Notes: a model not told the origin generated them from the letters alone. DNA of 64,000 bases from Corynebacterium epidermidicanis (GCF_001021025.1 NZ_CP011541.1:2170001-2234000); one strand, 5' to 3'; positions 51,725-61,532 are shown, numbered from the stretch's first letter. Numbers and translations are program-made.

Positions 51725-51769
51725 GATTGGATACTCTATTCCGACCGCACCCTTATTACATAGGGGAGG

Positions 51770-53029
51770 CTAGATTTTTATGCGGCCTTCGACTGCGGGA
51801 AGGGCGATGTCGCTGCGGAAATGTGAGCCTGCCAGCGAGATTTCGTTGAGGGTCGCATAGGCTGCATCGCGCGCGTCGGCAAGCGTTTCGCCCGTGCCAA
51901 TCACGTTGAGTACGCGTCCCCCGGAGGAAACCAAGGTGCCGTCGCGAAGCGAAGTGCCCGCGTGCAGCACGTTGTCATGGTCAGCGCCAGTGATCTCGCC
52001 CCCGGTGCGTGGATTCTCTGGGTAGCCTTCGGCGGCCAGCACTACGGTCAGCGCGTAGCCTGGTGCCCACTCGAGCGGTGGCTGATCAGCAAGCGTCCCG
52101 GTGGATGCGGCGTGAAGCAATTGCGCAAGAGGGGTTTTGAGCAGGGCCAACACGGCTTGGGTTTCTGGGTCGCCGAAACGGCAGTTGAACTCCACCACCG
52201 CGATGCCGTCCTTGCCCCAAGCCAAACCAGCATAAAGCAAGCCCTGGTAAGGGGTACCGCGCCGCACCATTTCCTTGGCTACGGGGACGCACACTTCGTC
52301 AACGATGCGCTGTACCCCGTCTTCTGGCAGCCATGGAAGTGGCGTGTACGCGCCCATTCCGCCGGTGTTGGGCCCCTCGTCGTTGTCACGCACGCGCTTG
52401 TGATCTTGGGCAGGCAGGAGCGGAACGACGGTCTCATGGTCTACCAGGCAGAACAGCGAAACTTCCGGGCCGTCGAGGTAGGACTCGAGCAGCACCGGAT
52501 TGCCACCAGCGTGAACATCGTGAACATGGGCGAGAGCAGCCGCGCGGTCTTCGGTCACGACAACGCCTTTTCCTCCCGCGAGGCCGTCGTCCTTCACCAC
52601 CCAGATTGGGCCGAAGCGATTGAGGGCAGCCTCGATATCTGCTTCGCTCGAGCCGACCGGCAGCATCTCCGCGTGGGCTGTTTTCACTCCTGCGGCTGCC
52701 ATCACGTCTTTCGCGAACGCCTTCGATCCTTCAATCTGGGCGGCCGCCTTAGATGGACCAAAAACAGGGAAGCCCGCATCCCGAAGGGCATCAGATACGC
52801 CGGCGACTAGCGGGATTTCCGGGCCGATGACCACGAGGTCCGCCGCGACTTCTTGGGCGAGACGAACCATCGCCGCGGAATCGTCGACCTTGCCTTCGTG
52901 CAGGGTAGCAAGCTTTTCCATACCGGCATTACCTGGTACAACATGCAGCTCATCAACTACTGGATCTTTGGACATACCGAGCAAGAGGGCGTGTTCACGG
53001 GCGCCCGAACCGATCACCAAAATTCGCAT
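51770..53029 (-). CDS. purD: Phosphoribosylamine-glycine ligase (GAR synthetase)
   Basis: A 419-residue ATP-grasp enzyme, second step of purine synthesis. It begins [16 protein letters not shown] and has [36 protein letters not shown] (ATP loop), [19 protein letters not shown] and [16 protein letters not shown]. The start is ATG 53029; the frame continues for 268 codons upstream, antisense to the HIT gene, and that part is not real. It is divergent from the HIT gene, with about 50 bases between. Confidence 0.96.
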   Translation of the reverse strand: MRILVIGSGAREHALLLGMSKDPVVDELHVVPGNAGMEKLATLHEGKVDDSAAMVRLAQEVAADLVVIGPEIPLVAGVSDALRDAGFPVFGPSKAAAQIEGSKAFAKDVMAAAGVKTAHAEMLPVGSSEADIEAALNRFGPIWVVKDDGLAGGKGVVVTEDRAAALAHVHDVHAGGNPVLLESYLDGPEVSLFCLVDHETVVPLLPAQDHKRVRDNDEGPNTGGMGAYTPLPWLPEDGVQRIVDEVCVPVAKEMVRRGTPYQGLLYAGLAWGKDGIAVVEFNCRFGDPETQAVLALLKTPLAQLLHAASTGTLADQPPLEWAPGYALTVVLAAEGYPENPRTGGEITGADHDNVLHAGTSLRDGTLVSSGGRVLNVIGTGETLADARDAAYATLNEISLAGSHFRSDIALPAVEGRIKI

Positions 53030-53080
53030 GGCTTTCAGTTTAGCTGCCAGCGACACGGCACAGGCACTATCGTGGCTGTT

Positions 53081-53497
53081 ATGAGCAGCGTATTTACTCG
53101 AATTATCAACGGTGAACTCCCTGGACGCTTTGTCTACCGAGATGAGCAAGTAGTGGCCTTTCTCACGATCGAACCGCTGGCCTACGGACACACCTTGGTC
53201 GTACCGGTTGAGGAAGTGGACAAGTGGACCGATCTCTCCCCGGAGCTGTGGGGGCACCTCAATGCCGTCGCCCAGCGGGTAGGTCAGGCAATCATCAGCG
53301 AGTTTGATTGCCAGCGCGCCGGCTACATCATCGCCGGGTTCGACGTCCCACACACCCACATCCACGTCTTCCCCACCAATCAGATGTCCGACTACGACTT
53401 CCGCAATGCCATGGCGATGGACGCTACCGACCCTACTGCCATGGATGAAGCCGCCGAAAAACTGCGCCGTGCACTGGACCAATCTCGTACCGCGTAG
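53081..53497 (+). CDS. HIT-family nucleotide hydrolase
   Basis: A 138-residue protein of the histidine triad superfamily, which cleaves adenosine phosphoramidates or related nucleotides. It has [42 protein letters not shown] at the start and the triad HTHIHVFP near residue 93-100. It starts with ATG at 53081. It is divergent from purD and followed by an alpha/beta hydrolase whose start overlaps or nearly touches its stop. Confidence 0.92.
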   Translation: MSSVFTRIINGELPGRFVYRDEQVVAFLTIEPLAYGHTLVVPVEEVDKWTDLSPELWGHLNAVAQRVGQAIISEFDCQRAGYIIAGFDVPHTHIHVFPTNQMSDYDFRNAMAMDATDPTAMDEAAEKLRRALDQSRTA

Positions 53498-54071
53498 GGG
53501 GCAGTTCCCCAGCTCAAACGCTGGTGTTTCCCCTACTGCCCCACCGGTGCTCTTTCTCCATGGCACCCTGGGCTCGCCAGGCAACTTGGCAAGAAGTGCC
53601 CGGGCGGTACAGCTAGCTGGTCGACGCGCCGTCGCCTTGGAATATAACAACCGCGGCACTGGTGGTTTGGATCGCTCCATCGCGGAAGTTACCGAGTTTG
53701 CAGAGCGCTTTTCGACGCTCGATATCGTCGGCCATTCCATGGGCGGATTGGTGGGTCTCGGGGTGGCGCACAATCTTGGCTCTCGAGTTCGCACGTTGGT
53801 GGGAGTTGGGGCATGTTGGCGGGGCGTCCCCAACAGGGGTTGGAACCGCTACTCCGCGGTGCTAGGCCAAGGCTATCGAGACGCATTACTTCCCCGGGAA
53901 CCAGTGTTGCCCACCTCGACTCGGGTGGTCTCGGTGGTCTCCGACGCCGACAAAACAGTGCCGGTTTCCTCAGCTAGCTTGGGAGAAGTCATCACCGTTC
54001 CCGGGGTACACCATGCGCATTTAGGCAATCAAGCGGAAGCCATAGTGCGCGCGCTGGGGCTGAGTTCCTAG
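53469..54071 (+). CDS. Alpha/beta hydrolase (lipase-like)
   Basis: A protein of about 200 residues with an alpha/beta-hydrolase core. [13 protein letters not shown] is the oxyanion loop, [10 protein letters not shown] the nucleophile elbow with the serine, SDADKTVP the likely acid region and VHHAHLGN the histidine region. The substrate is unknown. The start is uncertain: I give the GTG at 53469, within the last codons of the HIT gene, but an upstream ATG at 53445 or a later GTG just before LFLHG are possible. No signal peptide is seen with the chosen start. Confidence 0.75.
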   Translation: MHWTNLVPRRGQFPSSNAGVSPTAPPVLFLHGTLGSPGNLARSARAVQLAGRRAVALEYNNRGTGGLDRSIAEVTEFAERFSTLDIVGHSMGGLVGLGVAHNLGSRVRTLVGVGACWRGVPNRGWNRYSAVLGQGYRDALLPREPVLPTSTRVVSVVSDADKTVPVSSASLGEVITVPGVHHAHLGNQAEAIVRALGLSS

Positions 54072-54093
54072 CCCTTCCCCAGTGGCCGCGGCG

Positions 54094-55515
54094 CTAGCTG
54101 GATCTAGGTAGACACACCGTGAATGTGGTGCCTACTCCCAGCTCAGATTCAACGGTGACGCTTCCTTGGTGCTGTTCCACGAGTGACTTCACAATCGCCA
54201 GGCCCAGGCCCGAACCACCGGAGGCGCGCGAACGGGACGAATCGGCCCGGTAGAACCGTTCGAAGACGTGGCTAGCTACCTCTTCGGACATCCCGCACCC
54301 GTTATCGATGACATCGACACACACGCACGTTCCCTCAAGGCGGACCCGAACTGTCACATCTGCGCCACCATGCACCAACCCATTGTTGATCAGATTGGTA
54401 AATACCCGGTGAATCTTGAGTTGATCCCCCAACACGATGGGGACGTCGTCTGCATCATTGGTAACAGTGATCATCCGGTTCGGGTGCGCCGCACGCATCG
54501 ACGACGCCACGTTCAGCACCAGCTCGAAGATGTCTACCTTTTCCCGTTTGGTAGGTGAACCTTCTGCTCGGGTCAACGAAAGTAGGTCTTCGACCAGGTA
54601 GCCCATACGCCCGGCCTCTTCGTTTACCTTTGCAAGCACTTTGTCTGCGTCGGGCATCGCCCCAGATTGATATAACTCTGTGTATCCCCGGAGTGAAGTT
54701 AATGGAGTGCGCAGCTCATGGGATGCGTCCCCCACGAAACGACGCATCTGCTCCTCTTTAGACCTCGATTCCTCAATGGAACGCTGTAGTTGGGACAACA
54801 TGACGTTTAAGGCGACCGAGAGGCGTCCAACTTCAGTGGACGTCGGCAAGCTAGGCACACGCCGGTCCAGGTCGCCCGCGGCGATGGACGCAGCGGTCCG
54901 CTCGACGTCGCGAAGCGGGCGCAAAGCCTTACGCACACCCCAGAACGAAACCAAGCCGAGCAGGGACAGCACTATCAACCCGATGACGATCTGAGTGGCC
55001 ATGAGCCGGTCGATGATGCGATCCTCGCGGCGTAGGTTGAGGGCCACAATGGTGCGGATGCCGTCTCGTTGTCGAGAAATCACTCGCCAGCGGGAATTGG
55101 AGTCGCCACCGGCGGCTGAGCCTACAGTGAAGAGCTGGTCGTCGTATTTCACTTCGGAGAGATTGGGGGCAGAGTCCGAGTCATTGAGAATTAGCCTGCT
55201 GCCATCCTGGAATATCTTTTGCACGTAGAAGTCGCTGGGGGGACGAGCCGTAGATGAGTCCGGGCGAAGGAAGTCATTGCGGGCCGCCCACCCCGTGGCT
55301 GCATTGGTGAGGTCTTGATCAACGCGGGACAAAGTGAACTCACGCATGATCCCATTGACCACTAGCGCACTAGCAGCAAGACCTGCGGCGGCGATGACCA
55401 CCATCACCATCACGAGGAGACTACGTAGTGGAATTTCTTCCAGTACGCTCAGCCTCCGAGGTTCCTCCGGCTCGAAGTTGGGAGCCGAGGGCACCTGCGG
55501 ATCCATGCTATTCAC
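54094..55515 (-). CDS. phoS: Sensor histidine kinase PhoS (phosphate starvation)
   Basis: A 473-residue membrane kinase with two helices (about 33-57 and 172-194) around a 110-residue extracellular sensor, then HAMP. The HisKA box is FVGDASHELRTPLTSLRGY and the HATPase domain has NLINNGLVHGG, DNGCGMSEEV and GGSGLGLAIVKSL. Its place next to an OmpR-type regulator and near purD/pqo matches, as I remember, the C. glutamicum phoRS locus, which senses phosphate starvation. A trcS- or tcrY-like role is the alternative. AGG lies seven bases before the GTG start. It follows phoR by eight bases. Confidence 0.85.
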   Translation of the reverse strand: MNSMDPQVPSAPNFEPEEPRRLSVLEEIPLRSLLVMVMVVIAAAGLAASALVVNGIMREFTLSRVDQDLTNAATGWAARNDFLRPDSSTARPPSDFYVQKIFQDGSRLILNDSDSAPNLSEVKYDDQLFTVGSAAGGDSNSRWRVISRQRDGIRTIVALNLRREDRIIDRLMATQIVIGLIVLSLLGLVSFWGVRKALRPLRDVERTAASIAAGDLDRRVPSLPTSTEVGRLSVALNVMLSQLQRSIEESRSKEEQMRRFVGDASHELRTPLTSLRGYTELYQSGAMPDADKVLAKVNEEAGRMGYLVEDLLSLTRAEGSPTKREKVDIFELVLNVASSMRAAHPNRMITVTNDADDVPIVLGDQLKIHRVFTNLINNGLVHGGADVTVRVRLEGTCVCVDVIDNGCGMSEEVASHVFERFYRADSSRSRASGGSGLGLAIVKSLVEQHQGSVTVESELGVGTTFTVCLPRSS

Positions 55516-55523
55516 AAACGAAC

Positions 55524-56243
55524 CTAATTATCCTTGATAACCGTGCGCGGAGTACGCAGCACGTAGCCTACGCCTCGCACCGTTTGGATGAGTGGGGTCT
55601 CGCCGGTGTCGATCTTGCGACGCAGGTAGGAGATGTAGGATTCGACCACGTTGCCGTCACCACCGAAGTCGTAGTGCCACACGTTGTCGAGAATCTTTGC
55701 CTTGGACAGCACAACTTCAGCATTGAGCATCAGGTAGCGCAGCAGGTTGAATTCAGTTGGGGAAAGCTCGACGATTTCACCAGCCTTGGTCACCTCGTGG
55801 GTCTCGTCGTTGAGCACCAGGTCGGCGTACTCCAAGACCGCCGAGGATGCGTCGTTGTTGTCGATGACCGACCCACGTCGCAGGATAACTCGCAGGCGGG
55901 TGATGACTTCCTCGAGAGAAAATGGCTTGGTGACGTAGTCATCAGCGCCGATGGTCAGACCGTGGATCCGGTTTTCCACCGCGTCCTTAGCGGTCAGGTA
56001 AAGCACAGGTCCATCGAAACCCTCAGCACGGAGCTTGGACAGCAGCTCAAAGCCGTCGAAGCCCGGCAGCATGACGTCCAAGATGAACGCATCCGGGCGG
56101 AATTCACGCGCCACCCGGAGGGCATCTGTGCCCGATGGTGCGGTTGCGACATCAAATCCCTGAAACTTCAGGCTCACCGTCAACAATTCGACGATGTTCG
56201 GCTCGTCGTCGACAACAAGCACTTTCACAGCGGGCTCGCTCAT
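55524..56243 (-). CDS. phoR: Response regulator PhoR (OmpR family)
   Basis: A 239-residue regulator. The receiver domain has DDE at 12-14, phospho-acceptor Asp56 in FILDVMLPG, Thr/Ala in YLTAKD and the conserved lysine in VTKPFSLEE. The winged-helix DNA-binding domain (about 140-233) has SPTEFNLLRYLMLN and VVESYISYLRRKID...QTVRGVGYVLR. If it is the corynebacterial PhoR, it activates pst and other phosphate-scavenging genes during starvation, including possibly the candidate box at 12211-12228. It is transcribed with phoS. Confidence 0.9.
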   Translation of the reverse strand: MSEPAVKVLVVDDEPNIVELLTVSLKFQGFDVATAPSGTDALRVAREFRPDAFILDVMLPGFDGFELLSKLRAEGFDGPVLYLTAKDAVENRIHGLTIGADDYVTKPFSLEEVITRLRVILRRGSVIDNNDASSAVLEYADLVLNDETHEVTKAGEIVELSPTEFNLLRYLMLNAEVVLSKAKILDNVWHYDFGGDGNVVESYISYLRRKIDTGETPLIQTVRGVGYVLRTPRTVIKDN

Positions 56244-56380
56244 GAGATCCTTCTTCTACGATTGGATTAATTGGATGATTCCAGTATTCCCTATCGCACT
56301 GCCCCGAGACTGATTGGTCGCTGAACGTTTTCTGTGAGGGTTGAGCTGCGGGTTTCCCACAGCCACTGCCATCGGCTCCG

Positions 56381-57136
56381 CTAGCCCCACTTCACATCCG
56401 CCAAATCCACCCCTTCCGCTTGCGCTTGAGCTTCCACCAACTGCAGCAAGTAACCGGCCAGGCCCTCATAGGTATCAGCAAAACGGTCGTCAGCAACATA
56501 CATGCGTGCCAAGCACACCTGTTTCGCGGGCGTACACTCATACCACTGCGCAATCTGCGCCCGATGCCGCAAAACCAACTCCCGAGCAGCTTCCGATCCC
56601 GGCGCGACCTCCTCAGCATGGGCTGCGGCGAGCGCGGCGTTGAAGTCGGCCATTTCCTGCTTGACCGCCGCAAAGTCTTCCTTGCTCATATGCTGCTGCT
56701 TACGCTGGGCCTGCTCCCATTCTGGAGTATCCCCCCAGCGCTGTTTCGCCTCTTGCTCATAGTCGTACCACTGCTGTCCAAAAGCTTGTGCTTTTTCGGT
56801 CATAGTGAGTTTCCCTTCCAATAGGAGATTGACTGCAGCTTGCATCCGCTGCAGGTGAACGAGTTGCGATTGGAGGTGGCGCTGTTGCGCGCGGAGCCGT
56901 TCAGTGCGGCTGGATTGGCCGTCGACAATTGCGCTGATGTCTTTGAGAGACATTCCGGTTTCGCGATACACCAATATTTCCCACGCCTTGTCCACATCGC
57001 TTTCGGTGTAGAGCCGGTAGTCTCCCCACGTGCGGTAGCTGGGGCTAAGCAGACCGATGCTGTCCCAGTGACGCAGTGTGCGGGTTGAGATGCCGAGCAG
57101 GGACGCGGCCTCGCCAATCGTTAGTTCCTCATTCAC
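56381..57136 (-). CDS. MerR-family regulator with TipAS-like C-terminal domain
   Basis: A 251-residue regulator. The MerR winged helix has LTIGEAASLLGISTRTLRHWDSIGLLSPSYRTWGDYRLY (about 3-43), followed by a coiled-coil dimer helix (LRAQQRHLQSQLVHLQRM). The C-terminal part (about 125-251) with FGQQWYDYEQEAKQRWG and QIAQWYECTPAKQVCLARMYVADDRFADTYEG resembles the TipAS drug-binding domain, which in Streptomyces binds thiopeptide antibiotics. Family members activate efflux genes, here the divergent MFS pump. I chose the GTG at 57136, with AAAGG upstream; a GTG three codons earlier is possible. Confidence 0.85.
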   Translation of the reverse strand: MNEELTIGEAASLLGISTRTLRHWDSIGLLSPSYRTWGDYRLYTESDVDKAWEILVYRETGMSLKDISAIVDGQSSRTERLRAQQRHLQSQLVHLQRMQAAVNLLLEGKLTMTEKAQAFGQQWYDYEQEAKQRWGDTPEWEQAQRKQQHMSKEDFAAVKQEMADFNAALAAAHAEEVAPGSEAARELVLRHRAQIAQWYECTPAKQVCLARMYVADDRFADTYEGLAGYLLQLVEAQAQAEGVDLADVKWG

Positions 57137-57143
57137 GTCTTCC

Positions 57144-57171
57144 ACCTTTCACTTTGACGCTACGTGAAGGT
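57144..57171. promoter_or_regulatory. Candidate MerR operator between regulator and MFS pump
   Basis: ACCTTtCAC (57144-57152) and GTGAAGGT (57164-57171) form an imperfect dyad, overlapping TTGAC (57154-57158), which could be a -35 box for the pump gene. MerR-type activators bind such dyads between -35 and -10. Confidence 0.4.
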
Positions 57172-57230
57172 CAATAGCTGTGGTTTTTTGTTTTGCATAC
57201 TGTACCGAACGTTCATTACAGTTACGGCTT

Positions 57231-58655
57231 ATGACTTCGCAACGACGGTGGCTCTTCTTCGGCCTGATCAGCATTGGCCTTTACCTCGTTGGCATGGACA
57301 ATTCCATCCTGTTCACCGCGCTTCCCTCCCTGCAAGAACAACTCCACACGACCGAAAACCAAGGTTTGTGGATCATCAACGCCTATCCGCTCACCATGTG
57401 TGGGCTGTTGTTGGGAACAGGGACGCTGGGCGATCGGATCGGACACCGGCGAATGTTTCTGTGGGGTCTAGCAACCTTTGGCGTCGCCTCCCTGGCCGCA
57501 GCTTTTTCCCCGTTAGCCTGGCTTTTGGTGCTGGCCCGCGGCCTGTTGGGCGCTGCGGCTGCAGCCATGATGCCAGCAACCTTGGCCCTCATCCGGGTTA
57601 CCTTTGAGTCCGAGCGGGAACGTAACACTGCCATCGGCATTTGGGGTTCCGTTTTCGTGCTTGGGGCGGTTTCTGGGCCACTCATCGGCGGCGTGTTGTT
57701 GGAATACTTTTGGTGGGGCTCCATTTTCCTCATCAATGTCCCCATCGCAGCGGTGACGTTGGTAGCGACATTAGCTGTTGCGCCTCCCAACATGCCCAAC
57801 CCGGCGAAGAAGTGGGACTTCCTAGCCTCTTGTTTGGCTTTGCTCACGCTCTCCGGATTGGTCATGACTATCGAGCAGGCAGTGTCGCCGCACCGGTCGG
57901 TCCCCGCTCTCATTTTTGGCCTTGTCGCGCTACCAGTAGGCGCGGTCGCCTTCCATCAACGGCAACGCGCGCTGATTGATCCGTTCATCGATTTCAGTTT
58001 GTTTCGCAATCCTATTTTCCTGGGTGGTTTCTTGGGTGCTGGGATCTCTACGCTCTTGATGTCCGGTTTGCAGCTGTTGACTTCGCAGCGGTTCCAACTC
58101 GTTGCTGGGTTCACGCCATTTGAAGCTGGGTTGCTCGCCGTCGCTATGGCCGGCAGCGCATTCCCATCGTCGATCCTGGCTGGTGTGTTCCTTGACCGCA
58201 TCGGTTTCCGGACGCTCATGGCAGGCAGCTTCACAAGCTTCGGCTGCGGAGCGGTGATCTGCGCACTTTCGCTGTCCCAACCTCCTATATTCGTGGGTGG
58301 ACTGCTGCTCACCGGGTTAGGCACCGGGGCAATTGCTTCGTGTTCTTCCGTGGCAATCATCAACAGCGCCCCGCTCAACAAGGTAGGGATGGCATCCTCA
58401 ATCGAGGAGGTTGCGTACGAGTTCGGAGCCCTCATCGCGGTGGCACTATTCGGCAGTTTGCTGTCCCAACTTTTTGCCGTGTTTGCACCACCCGGGGTAG
58501 AAATCACGCACCCGCTTGTCGACGCCGCCTTCCACCCCTTCGACCTGGCCTACCTGACCATAGTGGTCATCCTCGCAATCTTGGCGTTTGTGACCAGCCT
58601 GATCTGCCTTCGACTTTTCCGCGCACGGACGCTGGAGGTCAACGTTGCGCACTAG
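57231..58655 (+). CDS. MFS drug efflux transporter (DHA2, 14-helix type)
   Basis: A 474-residue membrane transporter. It has GMDNSILFTALPSLQEQL in the first helix (the D-x-x-I-x-x-x-A-L-P motif of the QacA/SmvA group), GDRIGHRRMFLWGL (loop 2-3 motif A) and GIWGSVFVLGAVSGPLIGGVLLEYFWWGSIFLINVP (motif C, helix 5), which marks antiporters. It probably exports cationic or amphipathic drugs using the proton gradient. The ATG at 57231 has no clear ribosome site. It lies opposite the TipA-like MerR gene and just before a TetR gene, so it is likely controlled by both. Confidence 0.9.
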   Translation: MTSQRRWLFFGLISIGLYLVGMDNSILFTALPSLQEQLHTTENQGLWIINAYPLTMCGLLLGTGTLGDRIGHRRMFLWGLATFGVASLAAAFSPLAWLLVLARGLLGAAAAAMMPATLALIRVTFESERERNTAIGIWGSVFVLGAVSGPLIGGVLLEYFWWGSIFLINVPIAAVTLVATLAVAPPNMPNPAKKWDFLASCLALLTLSGLVMTIEQAVSPHRSVPALIFGLVALPVGAVAFHQRQRALIDPFIDFSLFRNPIFLGGFLGAGISTLLMSGLQLLTSQRFQLVAGFTPFEAGLLAVAMAGSAFPSSILAGVFLDRIGFRTLMAGSFTSFGCGAVICALSLSQPPIFVGGLLLTGLGTGAIASCSSVAIINSAPLNKVGMASSIEEVAYEFGALIAVALFGSLLSQLFAVFAPPGVEITHPLVDAAFHPFDLAYLTIVVILAILAFVTSLICLRLFRARTLEVNVAH

Positions 58656-59163
58656 CAAGCGGACCGAAATCCTCCAGGCAGCGATCGAACTCATCGAGGT
58701 TGGCGGAGTGGAAAGCGTCACTTATGAGGCGCTGGCCACGCACTCCGGGTTGAGTAAAAGCGGGTTGGTGTACCACTTCCCTTCCCGGCATGACATCTTG
58801 CTCGGCGTACACCAATTCCTGGCACAGCGATGGGCCGAGGAATTGGTTGCTGCTGGTGGCGCGCCTGCCCACGAGTTAGATCAGGTGGATCGCTTGCGGG
58901 CGTACATCCTGACCTTAAGCAGGAAGGCCACAAGGGCGGATCTGCTGGTGGCGATTGACGCGCACTCCCACCCGGACTACCTCGCGCAGTGGCAGCAGGT
59001 CACCTCGCTGTGGTCGCCCGGCCCGGATGACCCTGACTACGCTTTGCGTCTGCAAGCTGACGGGCTCTGGCTGCATGACCAAGTCAGTGAGGTGCCACTG
59101 ACTCCAGAGCAACGCGAACTACTTACCCAGCAACTTTTATCCCAGCTCGACAGGCGCAACTAG
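58645..59163 (+). CDS. TetR-family transcriptional regulator
   Basis: A 172-residue repressor. The HTH (about 1-50) has RTEILQAAIELIEVGGVESVTYEALATHSGLSKSGLVYHFPSRHDIL, standard TetR. The C-terminal helical part binds an unknown ligand. The start is TTG with GGAGG four bases upstream, inside the last codons of the MFS pump (11-base overlap), so it is translated with the pump and probably represses it. At 172 residues it is shorter than the usual 190-220 residues. Confidence 0.87.
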   Translation: MRTSKRTEILQAAIELIEVGGVESVTYEALATHSGLSKSGLVYHFPSRHDILLGVHQFLAQRWAEELVAAGGAPAHELDQVDRLRAYILTLSRKATRADLLVAIDAHSHPDYLAQWQQVTSLWSPGPDDPDYALRLQADGLWLHDQVSEVPLTPEQRELLTQQLLSQLDRRN

Positions 59164-59187
59164 GGGCAGCCAATTAGGGTGATGCGT

Positions 59188-60477
59188 ATGCATTCAGCGC
59201 TTACGCATCGCACTGACCGTGGCACGGTCACTGCTTGGGCGTTGTGGGACTGGGGTTCCTCCGCCTTCAACGCCGTCTTAGTCACTTTTGTCTTTTCGGT
59301 TTATCTCAAGGATTCCGTCGGCGCGTCCATTCCCGATGCCGCCGCCCACTACGGCTTTGCGATGGCCGCCGCGGGTATCCTCATCGCCGTTATCGCACCA
59401 GTTCAGGGACGTCGAACCGATGTCAAGGGGCATCGCCGTCGCGCGGTGCGGGTTTGGACCCTAGTCACGGTATGTTTGATGGCCAGCTTGTTCTTCGTCC
59501 GCAACGACGCCCCCTGGTACTTCTACTTGGGCTGCACAATCATGGCGGTGGCCTCGGTGACGTTTCAATTCGCCGAAGTTCCTTATTTCGCGATGTTGGC
59601 ACAAGTGTCCACGAAACAAACGGTCGGGCGGGTGTCTGGCTATGGTTGGGCGGCTGGCTACTTCGGTGGGATCTTCCTGCTCCTGATCTGCTTTGTTGGC
59701 TTCATTTCGGGTTCCGGGGAGACCCGGGGTCTGCTCGGACTACCGATCGAAGGTGGCCTCAACATTCGCCTCGTAGCGGTGCTGGCGGCGGTGTGGCTGC
59801 TGGTGTTTGGGCTACCAGTAATGTTTCGAGTCCCGGAGATCCCCGCTGATCCCAAAGCCGCGAGGCAATCTTTTACCCAGGCCTACCGAAACCTGTTTAG
59901 CGAGGTAGCGCAGCTGTGGCGCACCGATCGCAACTCCGTGTTCTTCCTGCTTGCCTCGGCGGTGTTTCGTGATGGGCTAGCCGGAGTGTTTACCTTCGGC
60001 GCGATTCTGGCCGTGTCCGTTTATGGAATTTCGGCCAGCGACGTGCTGCTCTTCGGCGTCGCAGCCAATGTCGTGTCCGCGCTGGGCGCGGTGCTAGCTG
60101 GATATTTGGATGACATCATTGGTCCGAAACCCGTGATCGTCGTGTCACTGCTGTGCATGATCCTAGACTGCGCTGTGCTGTACCTGGTGTCCGGAGCGAC
60201 AATGTTCTGGATCTTCGGGCTGATTCTGTGCTTGTTTGTCGGCCCGGCGCAGTCCGCGGCCCGCACTTTTCTCACGCGGGTCTCCCCACCAAGGCGCGAG
60301 GGCCAAATGTTCGGCCTCTATGCCACCACGGGCCGCGCGGTCAGCTGGCTAGCTCCGGGGGCGTTTGCCATCTTCGTGGCGCTTTTCGACGCCGATCGCG
60401 CTGGGATCATCGGGATCGGCCTGATCTTGCTGCTGGGTTGCCTTCTTATGCTTTCCGTCGCATCGCCACGAAAATAG
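59188..60477 (+). CDS. UMF1-family MFS transporter (Atg22-like)
   Basis: A 429-residue membrane protein. It begins RGTVTAWALWDWGSSAFNAVLVTFVFSVYL, the mark of the UMF1/Vacuole-effluxer-like family, and has GRRTDVKGHRRRAVRVWTL (motif A), GRVSGYGWAAGYFGGIFLLL and GPAQSAARTFLTRVSPPRREGQMFGLYATTGRAVSWLAP. Twelve helices are predicted. The yeast homologue Atg22 exports amino acids; the bacterial substrate is unknown. AGGG is eight bases before ATG 59188; the ATG at 59182 is also possible. It is 24 bases after the TetR gene. Confidence 0.85.
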   Translation: MHSALTHRTDRGTVTAWALWDWGSSAFNAVLVTFVFSVYLKDSVGASIPDAAAHYGFAMAAAGILIAVIAPVQGRRTDVKGHRRRAVRVWTLVTVCLMASLFFVRNDAPWYFYLGCTIMAVASVTFQFAEVPYFAMLAQVSTKQTVGRVSGYGWAAGYFGGIFLLLICFVGFISGSGETRGLLGLPIEGGLNIRLVAVLAAVWLLVFGLPVMFRVPEIPADPKAARQSFTQAYRNLFSEVAQLWRTDRNSVFFLLASAVFRDGLAGVFTFGAILAVSVYGISASDVLLFGVAANVVSALGAVLAGYLDDIIGPKPVIVVSLLCMILDCAVLYLVSGATMFWIFGLILCLFVGPAQSAARTFLTRVSPPRREGQMFGLYATTGRAVSWLAPGAFAIFVALFDADRAGIIGIGLILLLGCLLMLSVASPRK

Positions 60478-60500
60478 CTTGCAGGTGCTGATCAAGCAAT

Positions 60501-60546
60501 AGCAAAAGCGGTGGTGACTACCTTGCTTGGGTAGTTACCACCGCTT
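60501..60546 (-). terminator. Terminator of ddh
   Basis: A long stem AAGCGGTGGTGACTACC (60506-60522) with GGTAGTTACCACCGCTT (60530-60546), one mismatch, followed on the minus strand by TTGC. It separates ddh from the convergent MFS gene and may work both ways. Confidence 0.8.
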
Positions 60547-60566
60547 CGTCGATAAGCTAGGCGGGT

Positions 60567-61532
60567 TTAGACGCTCTTAGCTACCAAATCATCCAGGGAA
60601 GCTGGGTGGATCAGGTAAGGGGCGATTTCCAGGACGGTGCGAGCACCGGTCTCGCCGGCCTGAGCCAGGCGGTGCGCTGCACGTCCGTAGGCGACCATTG
60701 CGCCTGCGGTGAAATCTGGGTTGCGCTCGAGCTTGAGGGTGTACTCGATCAGGTGCTGGGTGTCGCCGATTTTGCCGGCGGTGACCACGTGGCCGCCGTG
60801 TGGCATGCCGGTGTGCTCAGCATCGAAGACTTCGTCAGTGATGAAGTTGACTTCAACTTCGTAGCCAACGAAGTAGTCCGGCATGGTGCGGATGCTGTTT
60901 TCGATAGCCTCGAGGTCAGCGCCATCTTCCGCCACGATCCAGCACTGACGCAGGTGCGCGTTCTTGCCGGTGATACCTTCACCCTGGCGTGTCCGGGCCT
61001 TATCCAGCGCGTCTTCCGCGGGGATGGTGTACTGCACGGCCTTCTTCACACCGTCGATGCGGCGCAGGGCATCGGAGTGACCCTGCGAGAGACCAGGGCC
61101 CCAGAACGTGTGTTGGTCATTGTCCGTCATCACGGCGTCGGCGTAGACGCGGTTGAGGGAGAACATGCCAGGGTCCCAGCCGGTGGAGATCACTGCGACG
61201 TGGCCAGATTCCTTTGCCGCGGCATCCATTTCGGCGCGGTGGCGTGGGATTTCATTGTGGTTGTCGTAGGTGTCAACCGTGTTGTAAAGCTTGGCCAAGT
61301 TGGCAGCTTGTTCTGGCATGTCCGTAGCGGATCCCAGGCAGAGGTAAAGCACGTCGATGTTGTCAGTGTGCTTTTCGATGTCTGCAATAGGGATGACCGG
61401 TGCGGAGGTGTCCAGGGATTCACGACGCGAGAACACACCCACGAGATCGATGTCAGGCTGCGAGGCGATAACTTGCTCGACACTCTTGCCCAAGTTGCCG
61501 TAGCCGATAATTGCGGCACGAATATTGCTCAT
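60567..61532 (-). CDS. ddh: Meso-diaminopimelate dehydrogenase
   Basis: A 321-residue NADPH enzyme that makes meso-diaminopimelate in one step from tetrahydrodipicolinate and ammonia, giving cell wall and lysine precursors. It has IRAAIIGYGNLGKSVEQVIA at the start (Rossmann fold), DVLYLCLGSATDMPEQ, VISTGWDPGMFSLNRVYADAV and FWGPGLSQGHSDALRRIDGVKKAVQYTIPAED. All are family signatures. AAAGGACACCAAC stands before the ATG. Besides the succinylase route this dehydrogenase is typical of Corynebacterium. It follows pqo on the same strand, 160 bases apart. Confidence 0.96.
   Translation of the reverse strand: MSNIRAAIIGYGNLGKSVEQVIASQPDIDLVGVFSRRESLDTSAPVIPIADIEKHTDNIDVLYLCLGSATDMPEQAANLAKLYNTVDTYDNHNEIPRHRAEMDAAAKESGHVAVISTGWDPGMFSLNRVYADAVMTDNDQHTFWGPGLSQGHSDALRRIDGVKKAVQYTIPAEDALDKARTRQGEGITGKNAHLRQCWIVAEDGADLEAIENSIRTMPDYFVGYEVEVNFITDEVFDAEHTGMPHGGHVVTAGKIGDTQHLIEYTLKLERNPDFTAGAMVAYGRAAHRLAQAGETGARTVLEIAPYLIHPASLDDLVAKSV

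Noticed and set aside
53030..53833. N-terminal extension of the purD frame by 268 codons
   Set aside because: The stretch is antisense to the HIT gene and not like GAR synthetase; the conserved start [16 protein letters not shown] is at 53029.
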